NCBI GenBank assembly: GCA_903893315.1
Contig: CAITLU010000018.1
Location: 1 to 64,000 of the forward strand
Direction of reading: 5' to 3'
Length of the DNA stretch: 64,000 nt
DNA from: an uncultured bacterium
Lineage (GTDB): Bacteria; Desulfobacterota; Binatia; UBA1149; CAITLU01
Shown: in pieces, positions 53,353 through 64,000 of the stretch
How positions within the stretch are numbered: position 1 is the first letter of the stretch
Layout: each line of letters starts with the position of its first letter
Notes under the pieces: generated by a model
Seen by the model: the letters and a program-made list of their open reading frames with translations, nothing else
Databases searched by the model: none
Told to the model about the DNA's origin: nothing
Position numbers and translations under genes: made by a program

Positions 53353-54173
53353 CGGCCGACGAAATGGTGGTGCGCGCGCTTCGCGCTGTTGCTGTAGCCG
53401 GCTTGCTCGCCATCGCGGGCAATGCCGGCGCGCAGCCACCGCCCGGCACCCAGGTAGAGCAGGTTACGTTGGCGCGCTTCGGCGGCGGCACGGCCAGACT
53501 GCTGGGCGAGGGAACCGTCAGCATCATCGTCTTCTTCAGGCCCGGCCAGGATCATTCCAGGGACGCGCTCAGGATGATGGCCCAGTGCGAGAAGGAACTC
53601 GCGCACGAGCCCGTGCACTGGACGGCGGTGGTTTCCGGCAGCGCGTCGGCCGAGGCGATCAGCGCCGAGGTCAAGGACAGCGGCATCGCGATGCCGGTGC
53701 TCATCGACAAGGGTGATCTGGTGTACGCCGGACTCAGGGTCATCCTGCACCCGGTGGTGGTCATCACCGACAAGCAAGGCCGCCTCGCCGCCTACGAACC
53801 GTATCAGCGCATCAACTACTGCAACGTCGTGCGTGCGCACCTGGCGCACGTGCTCGGAGAACTCGGGGACGCGGGACTCGATGCGGTGCTGCATCCGCCG
53901 CCGTCGACCCAGGGTGGAGATCTCGCGGTCGCACAGCGCAATCTGCGCCTGGGACAGAAGCACCTGGAGGTCAAGCGCTATCCGCAAGCCGCGACAGCGG
54001 CCGGCAAGGCGATAGCGCTCGACGGCAAACTGGTGGACGCGCACGTCCTGCTGGGACAGGCGCTTGCGGGCCAGGGAGACTGCAAGCGCGCTCGGGCAGC
54101 CTTTGACCGGGCGCTGGCGTTGGACAAGAGCAATGCCGCCGCTCTGCAAGGCAAGCAGGACTGCGCGAAATAG
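53349..54173 (+). CDS. exported redoxin-fold protein with C-terminal TPR repeats
   Basis: This 274-residue protein has a signal peptide (MVVRALRAVAVAGLLAIAG, ending near AGAQ) and a thioredoxin-like domain: SIIVFFRPGQDHS, where the CxxC active site of TlpA proteins is lost, and PVLIDKGDLVYAGLRVILHPVVVITDKQG. It ends in tetratricopeptide-like repeats with ALDGKLVDAHVLLGQALAG and ALALDKSNAAALQG. It is coupled to the decahaem cytochrome through a GTGA overlap, so it probably helps in its assembly or interaction; that is inference. Starts at 53349 (GTG) and 53364 (ATG) are both possible. Confidence 0.75.
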   Translation: MTADEMVVRALRAVAVAGLLAIAGNAGAQPPPGTQVEQVTLARFGGGTARLLGEGTVSIIVFFRPGQDHSRDALRMMAQCEKELAHEPVHWTAVVSGSASAEAISAEVKDSGIAMPVLIDKGDLVYAGLRVILHPVVVITDKQGRLAAYEPYQRINYCNVVRAHLAHVLGELGDAGLDAVLHPPPSTQGGDLAVAQRNLRLGQKHLEVKRYPQAATAAGKAIALDGKLVDAHVLLGQALAGQGDCKRARAAFDRALALDKSNAAALQGKQDCAK

Positions 54174-54243
54174 TCTGCGCGGGCACAGCTGCGAGCGTTT
54201 GAGCTCTGCTGTTGCGGCGGCCGTTTGCCGGAGATCGTGCAGG

Positions 54244-54732
54244 ATGGGCAGGAAAGAAAAACACGCAGGCGAAACCCCGGCCACGCAGTGGCTGAAGCGC
54301 GCCGGCGTGGCCTTTACCGAGCACGTCTACGATTACGTCGAGCGCGGCGGCACCGCCCAGTCGTCGCGCCAGCTCGGGGTTCCCGAGTGTGACGTGATCA
54401 AGACTCTCGTGATGGAAGACGAAGCCGCGCGGCCTCTGCTGGTGCTGATGCACGGCGACCGCCAGGTCAGTACCAAGAACCTGGCGCGAGCGATCGGTGC
54501 CAAGTCGGTAGCGCCGTGCAAGCCCGATGTCGCGCAGCGCCACAGCGGCTACCTGATCGGCGGCACGTCACCGTTCGGCACCAGGAAGACGATGCCCGTC
54601 TACGTCGAAGCCAGCGTACTTGCGCTGCCGCGCATCCTGATCAACGGCGGCCGGCGCGGCTTCCTGGTCGGGATCTCGCCGACCGTGCTCCGGGACGTCC
54701 TGGCTGCGACGCCGGTTCACTGCGCGCTGTGA
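54244..54732 (+). CDS. ybaK: Cys-tRNA(Pro)/Cys-tRNA(Cys) deacylase (YbaK type)
   Basis: The 162-residue protein has the YbaK/INS-domain pattern: ATQWLKRAGVAFTEHVYDYVERGG, VIKTLVMEDE, GDRQVSTKNLARAIG and GGTSPFGTRKTMPVYV. It hydrolyses Cys mischarged to tRNA(Pro). The ATG at 54244 starts the conserved domain; longer readings overlap the redoxin gene out of phase. It is convergent with the FMN oxidase, 31 bases apart. Confidence 0.9.
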   Translation: MGRKEKHAGETPATQWLKRAGVAFTEHVYDYVERGGTAQSSRQLGVPECDVIKTLVMEDEAARPLLVLMHGDRQVSTKNLARAIGAKSVAPCKPDVAQRHSGYLIGGTSPFGTRKTMPVYVEASVLALPRILINGGRRGFLVGISPTVLRDVLAATPVHCAL

Positions 54733-54763
54733 GGCGCGATGCGGCAGCGAGCGCGCGCAGCGA

Positions 54764-55834
54764 TCAGAACAGTGCAGCGCGGCTGATTTCTTCGGGCCGC
54801 CGCGCGCCGCAAAGCGCGAGCGCCACGTCCAGCTCTTCGCGCAGGATTTCCAGCACGCCGCCGACGCCGCGGGCGCCTGCTGCTGCCAGGCCCCAGACCA
54901 CGGGGCGGCCGACAGCGACGGCGCGGGCGCCCAGGGCCAGAGCCTTGACGACGTCGGTGCCGCGCCGCACTCCGCCGTCCAGATAGACCTCGGCGCGTCC
55001 GTCTACGGCTTCGACGACGCTCTCGAGCACATCGAGGGTGGCCGGCGCGGTGTCGAGTTGGCGGCCGCCGTGGTTGGAGACGAAGAGCGCGGACGCACCG
55101 TGCGCTACCGCCAGCCTTGCATCGTCGGGATGCAGCACGCCCTTGAGTACGATCGGCAGACGAGTCTGGCCGATCAGCCACGCCACGTCGTTCCAATCCA
55201 GCGCAGGATCGAAGAGCGAGTTGACGTGTGCGGCAAGTCCCGAGCCCGAGTTTTCGTTCGGCAACGTGCCGTGACCTGCGCCTTCGAGGTTGGCCATCGT
55301 GATGCCGCGCGGGAGTTGAAAACGGTGGCGCATTTCGCGCTCGCGTTTGCCGCACACCTGGGCGTCGACGGTCAGGACCAGCGCGCGACAGCCGGCTTCT
55401 TCGGCGCGTCGCACCAGTTCGCGGGTAAGGCCTTTGTCTTTGTAAATGTAGAGTTGGAACCACAGCGGCGCGCGTGTTGATGCCGCTACGTCCTCGATCG
55501 ACACGCTCGACAGCGTGCTCAGGATCATCAGCGTCGCGGCTTTGGCGGCGGCCCTGGCGGTGGCCAACTCACCGTCGTCGAAGGCCAGACGCTGCAAAGC
55601 GACCGGCGCGATCATCACCGGCATAGAAATTTCGGTACCGAGTACCGTGGTCGCGAGGCTGCGGACGGATACGTCGCGCAGCAGGCGGCCCACCAGGCGC
55701 AGCCGCTCGAACGCCTCACGGTTGTCGCGCAGCGTCAGTTCGTCGCAGGCGCCGCCGGCGTAGTAGTCGAAAACGTCCGCGGTCAGATGCCGCCTGGCCA
55801 GATCTTCGTATTCATCGAGTCGTAGCGGTTTCAC
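54764..55834 (-). CDS. FMN-dependent alpha-hydroxy-acid oxidase/dehydrogenase
   Basis: The 356-residue TIM-barrel protein has YYAGGACDELTLRDN, VMIAPVALQRLA, LTVDAQVCGKRERE and the SNHGGRQLDTAPA active-site loop with the catalytic histidine; YLDGGVRRGTDVVKAL gives the phosphate loop of FMN. Members oxidise lactate, glycolate or mandelate. The CGKREREMRHRFQLP sequence is typical of the group in the lactate/glycolate oxidase range. The substrate is not determined. Single gene on the minus strand. Confidence 0.9.
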   Translation of the reverse strand: MKPLRLDEYEDLARRHLTADVFDYYAGGACDELTLRDNREAFERLRLVGRLLRDVSVRSLATTVLGTEISMPVMIAPVALQRLAFDDGELATARAAAKAATLMILSTLSSVSIEDVAASTRAPLWFQLYIYKDKGLTRELVRRAEEAGCRALVLTVDAQVCGKREREMRHRFQLPRGITMANLEGAGHGTLPNENSGSGLAAHVNSLFDPALDWNDVAWLIGQTRLPIVLKGVLHPDDARLAVAHGASALFVSNHGGRQLDTAPATLDVLESVVEAVDGRAEVYLDGGVRRGTDVVKALALGARAVAVGRPVVWGLAAAGARGVGGVLEILREELDVALALCGARRPEEISRAALF

Positions 55835-55924
55835 CGGCCAACCATTGAAGAGAGTGAAGGCGGAAGCAAGGCGCCGCGCTGCCGCCCCCGCATTTGCAGC
55901 TTTCCGCTCGGGTCGATTGCGGCG

Positions 55925-56356
55925 TCAGCCCTTGGCCGCATTGTCGGTTAGCAGGCCGCGGCCCGGAACGTGGTTCATCTCGAGGCGGATGCCGTCGGGA
56001 TCTTCGAACAGAACCGAGTAGTAGCCCGGAGCCCACGGTGCTTCTTCTGGTGGATGCACGATGACCGCGCCCAGTGTCGTCAGGAAATCGTGGAGAGTGT
56101 CGACGTCGGACCGTTCGCGCGCGCGAAAGCAGACATGGTGGAGGCCGACTCTTTCCTGCACGAAACGCTCGCCGGCGTGGGCACTGTCGCCGCAGCGGAC
56201 GCCGAAAGCGGTGCGTCCGCCGACGCAGTAATAGAATCCGTCGCCGTCCATCACGGCCTTCATTCCGAGGAATGGCAGCAGCTTGCCGTAGAACTCGCGC
56301 GAACGCGCGAAGTTGGCGGCGGTGACGAACATGTGGGCGATCCCGTTGATTTCCAT
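55925..56356 (-). CDS. VOC-superfamily (glyoxalase/bleomycin-resistance) protein
   Basis: The 143-residue protein has the VOC betaalphabetabetabeta pattern with HMFVTAANFARSREFYGKLLPFLGMK at the start, VGLHHVCFRARE with a metal-ligand His, and YYSVLFEDPDGIRLEMNHV at the end with the metal-ligand Glu. It resembles glyoxalase-like dioxygenase or isomerase proteins. Substrate unknown. It sits 90 bases upstream of the FMN oxidase on the same strand. Confidence 0.85.
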   Translation of the reverse strand: MEINGIAHMFVTAANFARSREFYGKLLPFLGMKAVMDGDGFYYCVGGRTAFGVRCGDSAHAGERFVQERVGLHHVCFRARERSDVDTLHDFLTTLGAVIVHPPEEAPWAPGYYSVLFEDPDGIRLEMNHVPGRGLLTDNAAKG

Positions 56357-56450
56357 AGATGCGTCTCCCGTGTCGAAGGCTGGCGCAGGCTATCCAAATG
56401 CCGCGCGTCAGACCACTGCCAGGTCGGTGCTGCGCGCACGGCGCGCCGTT

Positions 56451-57575
56451 TCAGCGGCCGACCAGCCAGGCCGACGCGCGATGGCGTTCGAGAGCCGCGC
56501 CGAGGGCGAGACTTGCCGCGAGCGTCAGGCAGCACGACGCCGCCAGCGCCGCAACGGCGACGACGGCGCTCGACGATTGCACGACGGTGGCGGGGATCAG
56601 GTGCCGGGTCAGGTTCGACGCCACCACGAGATGGGTCAGGTACACGGCATAGGAACGACGCCCCAGCATCGACAGGACGCGCGCAAACCACGGACCGCCG
56701 GCTTGTGCGCTCTGCGGTCGCTCGCCCGTCACGCAGGCGAAGCAGAAGGCAATCGCGGCCAGGCAGTAGATGGCTGGTCTCGGTTGGAAGATTGTCGACG
56801 CCCAGACCATCGCCTGTTGGGAAACCGGCGGCGGCAGCATCGCGTAGAATGCCTGCGCGGTAGTGACCAACGCCGCGGCGGCCAGCAGTCCGGTGGCGAG
56901 CATCGCCGTTCGGCGCCGTTCGGGTCGATCCAGCAACGCGTCCTTCAGCCACAATGCACCGACGATGTGGATCGCCAGGAAAGGCAGCTCCGACAACGCG
57001 GTATGGATCATGCCCTTCCACGCCAGGACCGAAATCGCCCAGGCGCTGCCGAGGCCTATGCTCTGGCGCGAGCCGCCGTTCTTGACTGACGCTGCCCGCA
57101 GCAACGGCCACAGCAGGTAGAGCTGAAACAGCAGCGGCACGAAGTAGAACTGGATGTCTGCCGATCCGACCAGCAGTGCCCACGCGACCTGCTGCGGAGG
57201 CCACAGCAACGCGGGGTCGCGCAAGGCGAGACTGACAAGACTCCAGGCGACGTAGGCCGGCAGCAGCCGCTGTGCGCGTCTTTGCAGGAAGTTGAGGTAC
57301 GCGTCGACACCGGCGAAAGGTTGGTCGTAACGCAGCGAAAGACCTACGGCTGACAGTGCCAGGAACAGCGGAACGCCGAAGCCGCTGGCCAGGTGCACCA
57401 GGGCGAGGATCCTCCCGCCGGGCGTGTACAGCGGCGCGTGCGTGAGCAACGTCCAGCTCGTGTGCAGGGCGACCACCGCGATGATCGCGACGCCGCGCAG
57501 CACGTCGATGTCCCTGCGCCGGTCGCTCGCGTCCGGTGAGAGGACGCCGGTGTATTCGACGTGGTGGGTGGGCAT
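56451..57575 (-). CDS. acyltransferase 3 family integral membrane protein
   Basis: The 374-residue protein has ten or so hydrophobic helices. The N-terminal RRDIDVLRGVAIIAVVALHTSW carries the conserved Arg and His of the acyltransferase 3 (OafA/NodX) family, followed by GFGVPLFLALSAVGLSLRY. It transfers acetyl or other acyl groups to sugars, lipopolysaccharide or antibiotics. Its neighbours on the same strand (DUF2804, P-type ATPase, SPT-like) do not identify the acceptor. Its ATG lies 93 bases after the P-type ATPase stop. Confidence 0.85.
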   Translation of the reverse strand: MPTHHVEYTGVLSPDASDRRRDIDVLRGVAIIAVVALHTSWTLLTHAPLYTPGGRILALVHLASGFGVPLFLALSAVGLSLRYDQPFAGVDAYLNFLQRRAQRLLPAYVAWSLVSLALRDPALLWPPQQVAWALLVGSADIQFYFVPLLFQLYLLWPLLRAASVKNGGSRQSIGLGSAWAISVLAWKGMIHTALSELPFLAIHIVGALWLKDALLDRPERRRTAMLATGLLAAAALVTTAQAFYAMLPPPVSQQAMVWASTIFQPRPAIYCLAAIAFCFACVTGERPQSAQAGGPWFARVLSMLGRRSYAVYLTHLVVASNLTRHLIPATVVQSSSAVVAVAALAASCCLTLAASLALGAALERHRASAWLVGR

Positions 57576-57668
57576 GTCGGTCGCGGAGTCGCGATGCTAG
57601 AGGGGAGGGCGGCAGTGGGCAAACGCCGACTGCCGCTCAGTGCGCTGCGCCGTCTGACGTATGCCGGG

Positions 57669-60232
<2,564 letters not shown>

Positions 60233-60239
<7 letters not shown>

Positions 60240-61279
60240 AGCGTGCGATACTCGCCGGCCCAACCAAAGAGGTCGCTGACCTGGATGGTTTCGCCGCCGG
60301 GGTTTCGCAGGCTTCCGAAGTAGTGGCCGAAGAGTTGGTGGGCGCTGCAACGCAGCAGTGAGGCGTCGGTCCTTGCCGCGCGCAGCGCCGTCGGGGTGAA
60401 AACAAGGTCGAGCGTCGAAGAGCGGGGTGTGTAGACATGCCAGGGAGCGCGAAGATCCGCTTCGTCGTATTCCCAGAGCAGATCTTCGGAGATCTTGTGC
60501 AGGCGACCGTCGAGCCAGATCGCGTTCTCGGTGGCACCGGTGCCGTCGGTCCACCGGCCGCCGAGGTTGAGGCCCAACAGGTGCTCGGGAACGTCGTCGG
60601 CGCCGCCACGCTGGATGATACGGCCGCAGGCCGCGCCGTGATTCCACAGCCCGCGTCGCGGCCAGATGCCGCGTCCGAAGTCGCAGGCCGCGAAGGCGCT
60701 GCCGCTGTCGAACGGAATTTCCCGATAGCCGAATCTTAGTCTTCCCTGGGCCGGCAGCGCGTTGTTTCTGGACGTGTAGGCGAAGCAGTGCGCGTCCATA
60801 GGAACGACGACGCCGAGGTTCTCGTGGCCGTCAGGATGCTGCACACGGAAAGCGGCCGACAGGCGGTCGCCTTCGAAGAAGTTCTCCCACGCCACCAGCA
60901 GCGAGGTGTGGTCGCCTTCGTGAGTCATTGTCACCGAAGCGCGTTTGGTTCGCAGACTCAGCGAGGCTTCGACGTGATCGGGCAAACTTGGCCCGCCGAT
61001 TCCCAGCGGCAGCACGGTGCTGCGCTCGATGATCTTGTCGCGCGTCAGGTCGACCAGGTAGACGCGAGCCACGGTTGCGTAGTCGAGGTCGGCGATGCTT
61101 GCCGAGAACAGGAATCGTTCGGTGAAGACGCTCCAGCAGTTCCAGCGCTTCTTGCGCGGCCAGTGCCCGCTCAGGTTGCAGCGGTGCAGAGGGCGGCGCG
61201 TCCAGCCCACGGCATCGGGGTCGAGTGTGCCGTCGGCGCGGCACAGCGATGCAGGTTCGGTGAGTTCCCTTTCCATCAC
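60233..61279 (-). CDS. DUF2804 family protein
   Basis: The 348-residue protein has the DUF2804 pattern: PLHRCNLSGHWPRKKRWNCWSVF at the start, FRYREIP-like FGYREIPFDSGSAF, and WTDGTGATENAIWLDGRLHKISEDLLWEYD, ending with FGHYFGSLRNPGGETIQVSDLFGWAGEY. The fold is probably a beta barrel like the lipocalin-type CrtC group; no activity is known. It overlaps the P-type ATPase start by seven bases and follows the SPT-like gene after 75 bases, so the three are probably one operon. Confidence 0.85.
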
Positions 61280-61354
61280 GGCAGCACGGGGTGCGCCGGC
61301 CTGCGACCTGGTGACGGAAAGCGCGGGCTTTCCGCTCCGTTCCCTGGCGATCGG

Positions 61355-62560
61355 TCAGGCCGAGCGCTTGTTCTTGCCGGCGATCACGCCGTGGCGAAGA
61401 CCGACGACTTCGAGGGCGCGCAGCGCCTCGTTGAGATGCTCGCGGGTGTGCGTGGCCATGTATGAAGTCCGGATCATCGCGCGTCCGGCGGGCACAGCAG
61501 GAGAGACGACGGGGTTGGCGAACACGCCTTCGTCATGGAGGTCGGCCACCATGCGGTAGGCGGTGAAGTCGTCACCGACCACCATCGGGATGACAGGCGT
61601 CGCAGCTTCACCGGTGTCGTAACCGAGAGCGTCGAGCGCCTGTTTCATGTAGCGCGTGTTCTCCCACAGCCGCACACGACGCTCAGGCTCGCGCTGGACG
61701 ATCTCGAGAGCCTTGAGCACCGCGGCCGCGCTGGCCGGCGGCATCGAGGCGGAGAAAATCTGCGAACGCGCGTTGTGTCGGATGAAGTCGATGATGCAAC
61801 GGTCACCGCAGACGAAACCACCGACTCCAGCCAGAGACTTGGAGAAGGTGCCCATTATCAGGTCGACTTCGTCTTCGAGGCCGAAGTGCTCGACGGTGCC
61901 GCGGCCGTGCTCTCCGAGGACGCCGATGCCGTGAGCGTCGTCCACCAGCAGTCGTGTGCCGTAACGCTTCTTGATCTCTACCAGTTCGGGAAGGCGGCAC
62001 AGGTCACCTTCCATCGAGAACACGCCGTCGACCACGATGATGCGGCCGTTCTCGTCGGAGGTGCGTGCGATCTTGTCGGCCAGGTCGCCGATGTCGTTGT
62101 GGCGGTACCTGACCAGTTTGGCCAGCCCGAGTCGGGCGCCGTCGATGATCGAAGCGTGGTCGAGGTTGTCCAGGAAAACGATGTCGCGGCGGCCCAGCAG
62201 GGCCGACAGCACACCGAGGTTCACCTGGAAGCCGGTCGAGAAGATCACGGCGGCTTCGCGCTGCATGAAGGAGGCGAGGCTGCTTTCGAGTTCGGAGTGG
62301 AGTTCCAGCGTGCCGTTAAGGAGCGGAGAGCCGGCGCAGCCGGTTCCGTACTGCTCCACCGCTCGCAAGGCGGCCTCTTTGACTTCCGGATGATTGGCCA
62401 GGCCCAGGTAGTTGTTGGACCCGAGCATGACCATCGACTTGCCGGCGATGGTGACCACCGGATCCTGGGCCGAGGCTATGCGTCGGAAGTAGTGATAAAC
62501 GCCCGCGTTTCTGAGGGATTCGGCCCGCGTATAGTCCCGGCACTTCTGAAATACGTCCAC
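61355..62560 (-). CDS. alpha-oxoamine synthase, serine-palmitoyltransferase-like
   Basis: The 401-residue PLP enzyme joins an amino acid to an acyl-CoA with loss of CO2. GSNNYLGLANHPEVKEAA, YGTGCAGSPLLNGT, DHASIIDGARLGLA, VDGVFSMEGDLCRLPEL, VDDAHGIGVLG and the PLP-lysine motif GTFSKSLAGVGG follow closely the sequence of bacterial serine palmitoyltransferases such as those of Sphingobacterium, more than of BioF or Kbl. If so it makes 3-ketosphinganine. The GTG at 62560 has GGGAGG nine bases upstream; the longer frame is Arg/Pro-rich. It is followed by DUF2804 and the ATPase. No other sphingolipid biosynthetic gene is adjacent. Confidence 0.8.
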   Translation of the reverse strand: MDVFQKCRDYTRAESLRNAGVYHYFRRIASAQDPVVTIAGKSMVMLGSNNYLGLANHPEVKEAALRAVEQYGTGCAGSPLLNGTLELHSELESSLASFMQREAAVIFSTGFQVNLGVLSALLGRRDIVFLDNLDHASIIDGARLGLAKLVRYRHNDIGDLADKIARTSDENGRIIVVDGVFSMEGDLCRLPELVEIKKRYGTRLLVDDAHGIGVLGEHGRGTVEHFGLEDEVDLIMGTFSKSLAGVGGFVCGDRCIIDFIRHNARSQIFSASMPPASAAAVLKALEIVQREPERRVRLWENTRYMKQALDALGYDTGEAATPVIPMVVGDDFTAYRMVADLHDEGVFANPVVSPAVPAGRAMIRTSYMATHTREHLNEALRALEVVGLRHGVIAGKNKRSA

Positions 62561-62699
62561 TCTGCTGCACCTCCCGAGCCCCGCAGGCCCTTCCACCACC
62601 ACCACCCGATCTCTATCTATACGACCGACGGATGGTTCCGCGAACCGCGCCGTTGTGCAACACGCGCTCCGCACGAAGCCGCCGTCCGCCGGCGCGGTA

Positions 62700-64000
62700 T
62701 CAGCCGTAGGCCTTTTCGCCGTGGTCGCTGAGGTCGAGGCCCTCAGCCTCGTGTTCGGCGCCAACTCGAAGGCCGATGGTCCTTTCGATCACCATCAGCA
62801 CGATGAGCGAGACGCTGCCTGACAGGATCGCCGTGTAGGTCACGGCCAGAATCTGCGTCAACAACTGGGGACCGATCGCGTAGTTGCCCAGACCTCCCGG
62901 AAAACTCCTGGAGCCGAACACCGCGACCAGGATGGTGCCGGTGAAGCCGCCTACGCCATGCACGCCGAACACGTCCAGAGCGTCGTCGTAGCGGTACCTG
63001 GATTTGAGCTTGGAGCAGGCCAGCCAGCAGAGCACGCCGGAGATGACGCCGATAAGGATGGCCCCGAGCGGTCCCACTTTGCCGGCGGCAGGCGTGATCG
63101 CCGCCAGTCCGGCGATCGAACCGGTGGCGATGCCGAGCGCGCTCGGTCTTCCCTGGCGGCCCCATTCAATCGTCATCCACGCCACCGCGGCGGTGCACGC
63201 GGACAGGTGTGTGACCACGACTGTCATCGCCGCACTGCCGTTGGCGGCGAGTTGGCTTCCGCCGTTGAAGCCGAACCATCCGACCCACAGCATGCCGGCG
63301 CCGGCGATGGTGAAGGGCAGGTTGTGCGGAACGAAAGGCGTGTCAGGCCATCCTCTTCTCGGGCCCACCACGATGCAGGCAACCAGCGCGGCCACTCCGG
63401 CCGTGACGTGGACGACGATTCCGCCGGCCAGATCCACCACGCCGGTAAGCCCGAAGAAGTTGAGTCTGTTCCACACTCCGTAGCAGCACGGGACGTAGAC
63501 GAGCAGACTCCAGACCACGCTGAAGATCAGGATCGCCGAGAACTTCATGCGTTCGGCGAAAGCACCGAGGAAGAGTCCGGGCGTGATCAGGAAAAACATC
63601 ATCTGGTAGGCGAAATGCAGGATCGCTGGGATCGTTGGCGCATCCGGTCGCGGCGTGGAATCGGGAGTGAGGCCCCACAGGAAAGCGAGGTCGAGGTTGC
63701 CGACGATACCGCTGCTTCCGCTGAAGCACAGCGAGTATCCGCAGACGAACCACACCAGGCTCATGACGCAGGTCAGCGCGTAGCACTGTACGAGGATGGA
63801 GAGCACGTTGTGTGACTTCACCAGGCCGGCGTAGAACAGCGACAGTCCGGGAATCATCATGAACAGGACCAACGCGGTCGCGGTCAGCATCCACGCGGTG
63901 TCGCCGGAATCGGTGGCGGCGGCCGAGCGCTGGGCTGCGGCGATGGAGGGGACCAGGATCAAAGCGGCGGCTGCAACTGCTGCAACGGCGCGGCGTGGGG
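62700..64000 (-). CDS. amt: ammonium transporter Amt (N-terminus beyond window)
   Basis: Over 420 residues of an Amt/MEP/Rh channel are visible. Eleven hydrophobic helices are seen, with both pore histidines in HVTAGVAALVAC and FGVHGVGGFTGTIL and the outer vestibule LFYAGLVKSHNV. It carries ammonium across the inner membrane. The frame continues without a stop to the window end with a signal-peptide-like AVAAVAAAALILVPSIAAAQ, so the start lies outside, beyond the Pro-Arg-Arg at 63990-63998; the TTG at 63962 is internal to that signal. A glnK gene often precedes amt and might lie just beyond. Confidence 0.9.
   Translation of the reverse strand, partial: PRRAVAAVAAAALILVPSIAAAQRSAAATDSGDTAWMLTATALVLFMMIPGLSLFYAGLVKSHNVLSILVQCYALTCVMSLVWFVCGYSLCFSGSSGIVGNLDLAFLWGLTPDSTPRPDAPTIPAILHFAYQMMFFLITPGLFLGAFAERMKFSAILIFSVVWSLLVYVPCCYGVWNRLNFFGLTGVVDLAGGIVVHVTAGVAALVACIVVGPRRGWPDTPFVPHNLPFTIAGAGMLWVGWFGFNGGSQLAANGSAAMTVVVTHLSACTAAVAWMTIEWGRQGRPSALGIATGSIAGLAAITPAAGKVGPLGAILIGVISGVLCWLACSKLKSRYRYDDALDVFGVHGVGGFTGTILVAVFGSRSFPGGLGNYAIGPQLLTQILAVTYTAILSGSVSLIVLMVIERTIGLRVGAEHEAEGLDLSDHGEKAYG

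Overview
The window is a GC-rich (about two thirds G+C by eye), densely coded stretch of a Gram-negative chromosome. Apolipoprotein N-acyltransferase, lipobox proteins, a Tat-exported ferredoxin, periplasmic multihaem cytochromes and an NrfD-type quinone protein indicate an outer membrane and anaerobic respiration. The mix of benzoyl-CoA-reductase-type proteins, hydantoinase/oxoprolinase pairs, SCP-type thiolase, crotonases, a PhaC-like/ANL fusion and a serine-palmitoyltransferase-like enzyme resembles uncultivated deltaproteobacterial lineages (Desulfobacterota, Binatota or relatives). That placement is inference; no rRNA gene or lineage-defining marker is present.

Region 1 (1-10.3 kb) is the most unusual part. 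A plus-strand operon encodes two 2-hydroxyacyl-CoA dehydratase/benzoyl-CoA reductase-type subunits, two BadF/BcrA/HgdC-type activator ATPases and a CooC-type metal-insertion ATPase. It converges on a minus-strand operon with a SPASM radical SAM protein, a small cysteine-rich protein, a 993-residue glycyl radical enzyme (GRE) with an SCP2-like lipid-binding domain at its N-terminus, a CooT-type nickel-binding protein and a 77-residue partner. I do not recognise the combination as a described pathway; it is my candidate for the undescribed system.

Region 2 (10.3-14 kb) starts with an 840-base gene-free stretch. It is followed by an octahaem cytochrome c, a four-cluster Tat ferredoxin and NrfD, a probable quinone:cytochrome electron-transfer complex.

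Region 3 (14-26 kb) holds a Gfo/Idh oxidoreductase and a minus-strand catabolic cluster: PLP decarboxylase/lyase, TetR regulator, HyuA, HyuB, a CrtC/lipocalin-like protein and an SCP-x-type thiolase. A membrane sulfatase lies beside it.

Region 4 (26-45 kb) contains HypA/HypB without a hydrogenase, a large hydrolase-acyl-CoA-ligase fusion, an alkylsulfatase, an AlkA glycosylase, MAPEG, CysH, two crotonases, small exported proteins, an HU-type DNA-binding protein with a structured leader, DAHP synthase, an acyl-CoA dehydrogenase and a Nudix hydrolase. Region 5 (45-64 kb) holds LOG, ABC-F, a DEAD helicase, Lnt, a frameshifted 4Fe-4S protein, a decahaem-like cytochrome with a redoxin/TPR partner, YbaK, an FMN 2-hydroxyacid oxidase, an acyltransferase, a P-type ATPase, a DUF2804 protein, a serine-palmitoyltransferase-like enzyme, and an ammonium transporter cut by the window edge.

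No tRNA, rRNA, CRISPR array, insertion sequence or phage gene was seen. Many gene pairs overlap by 1-4 bases (ATGA, GTGA, TTGA), so translational coupling is common here.
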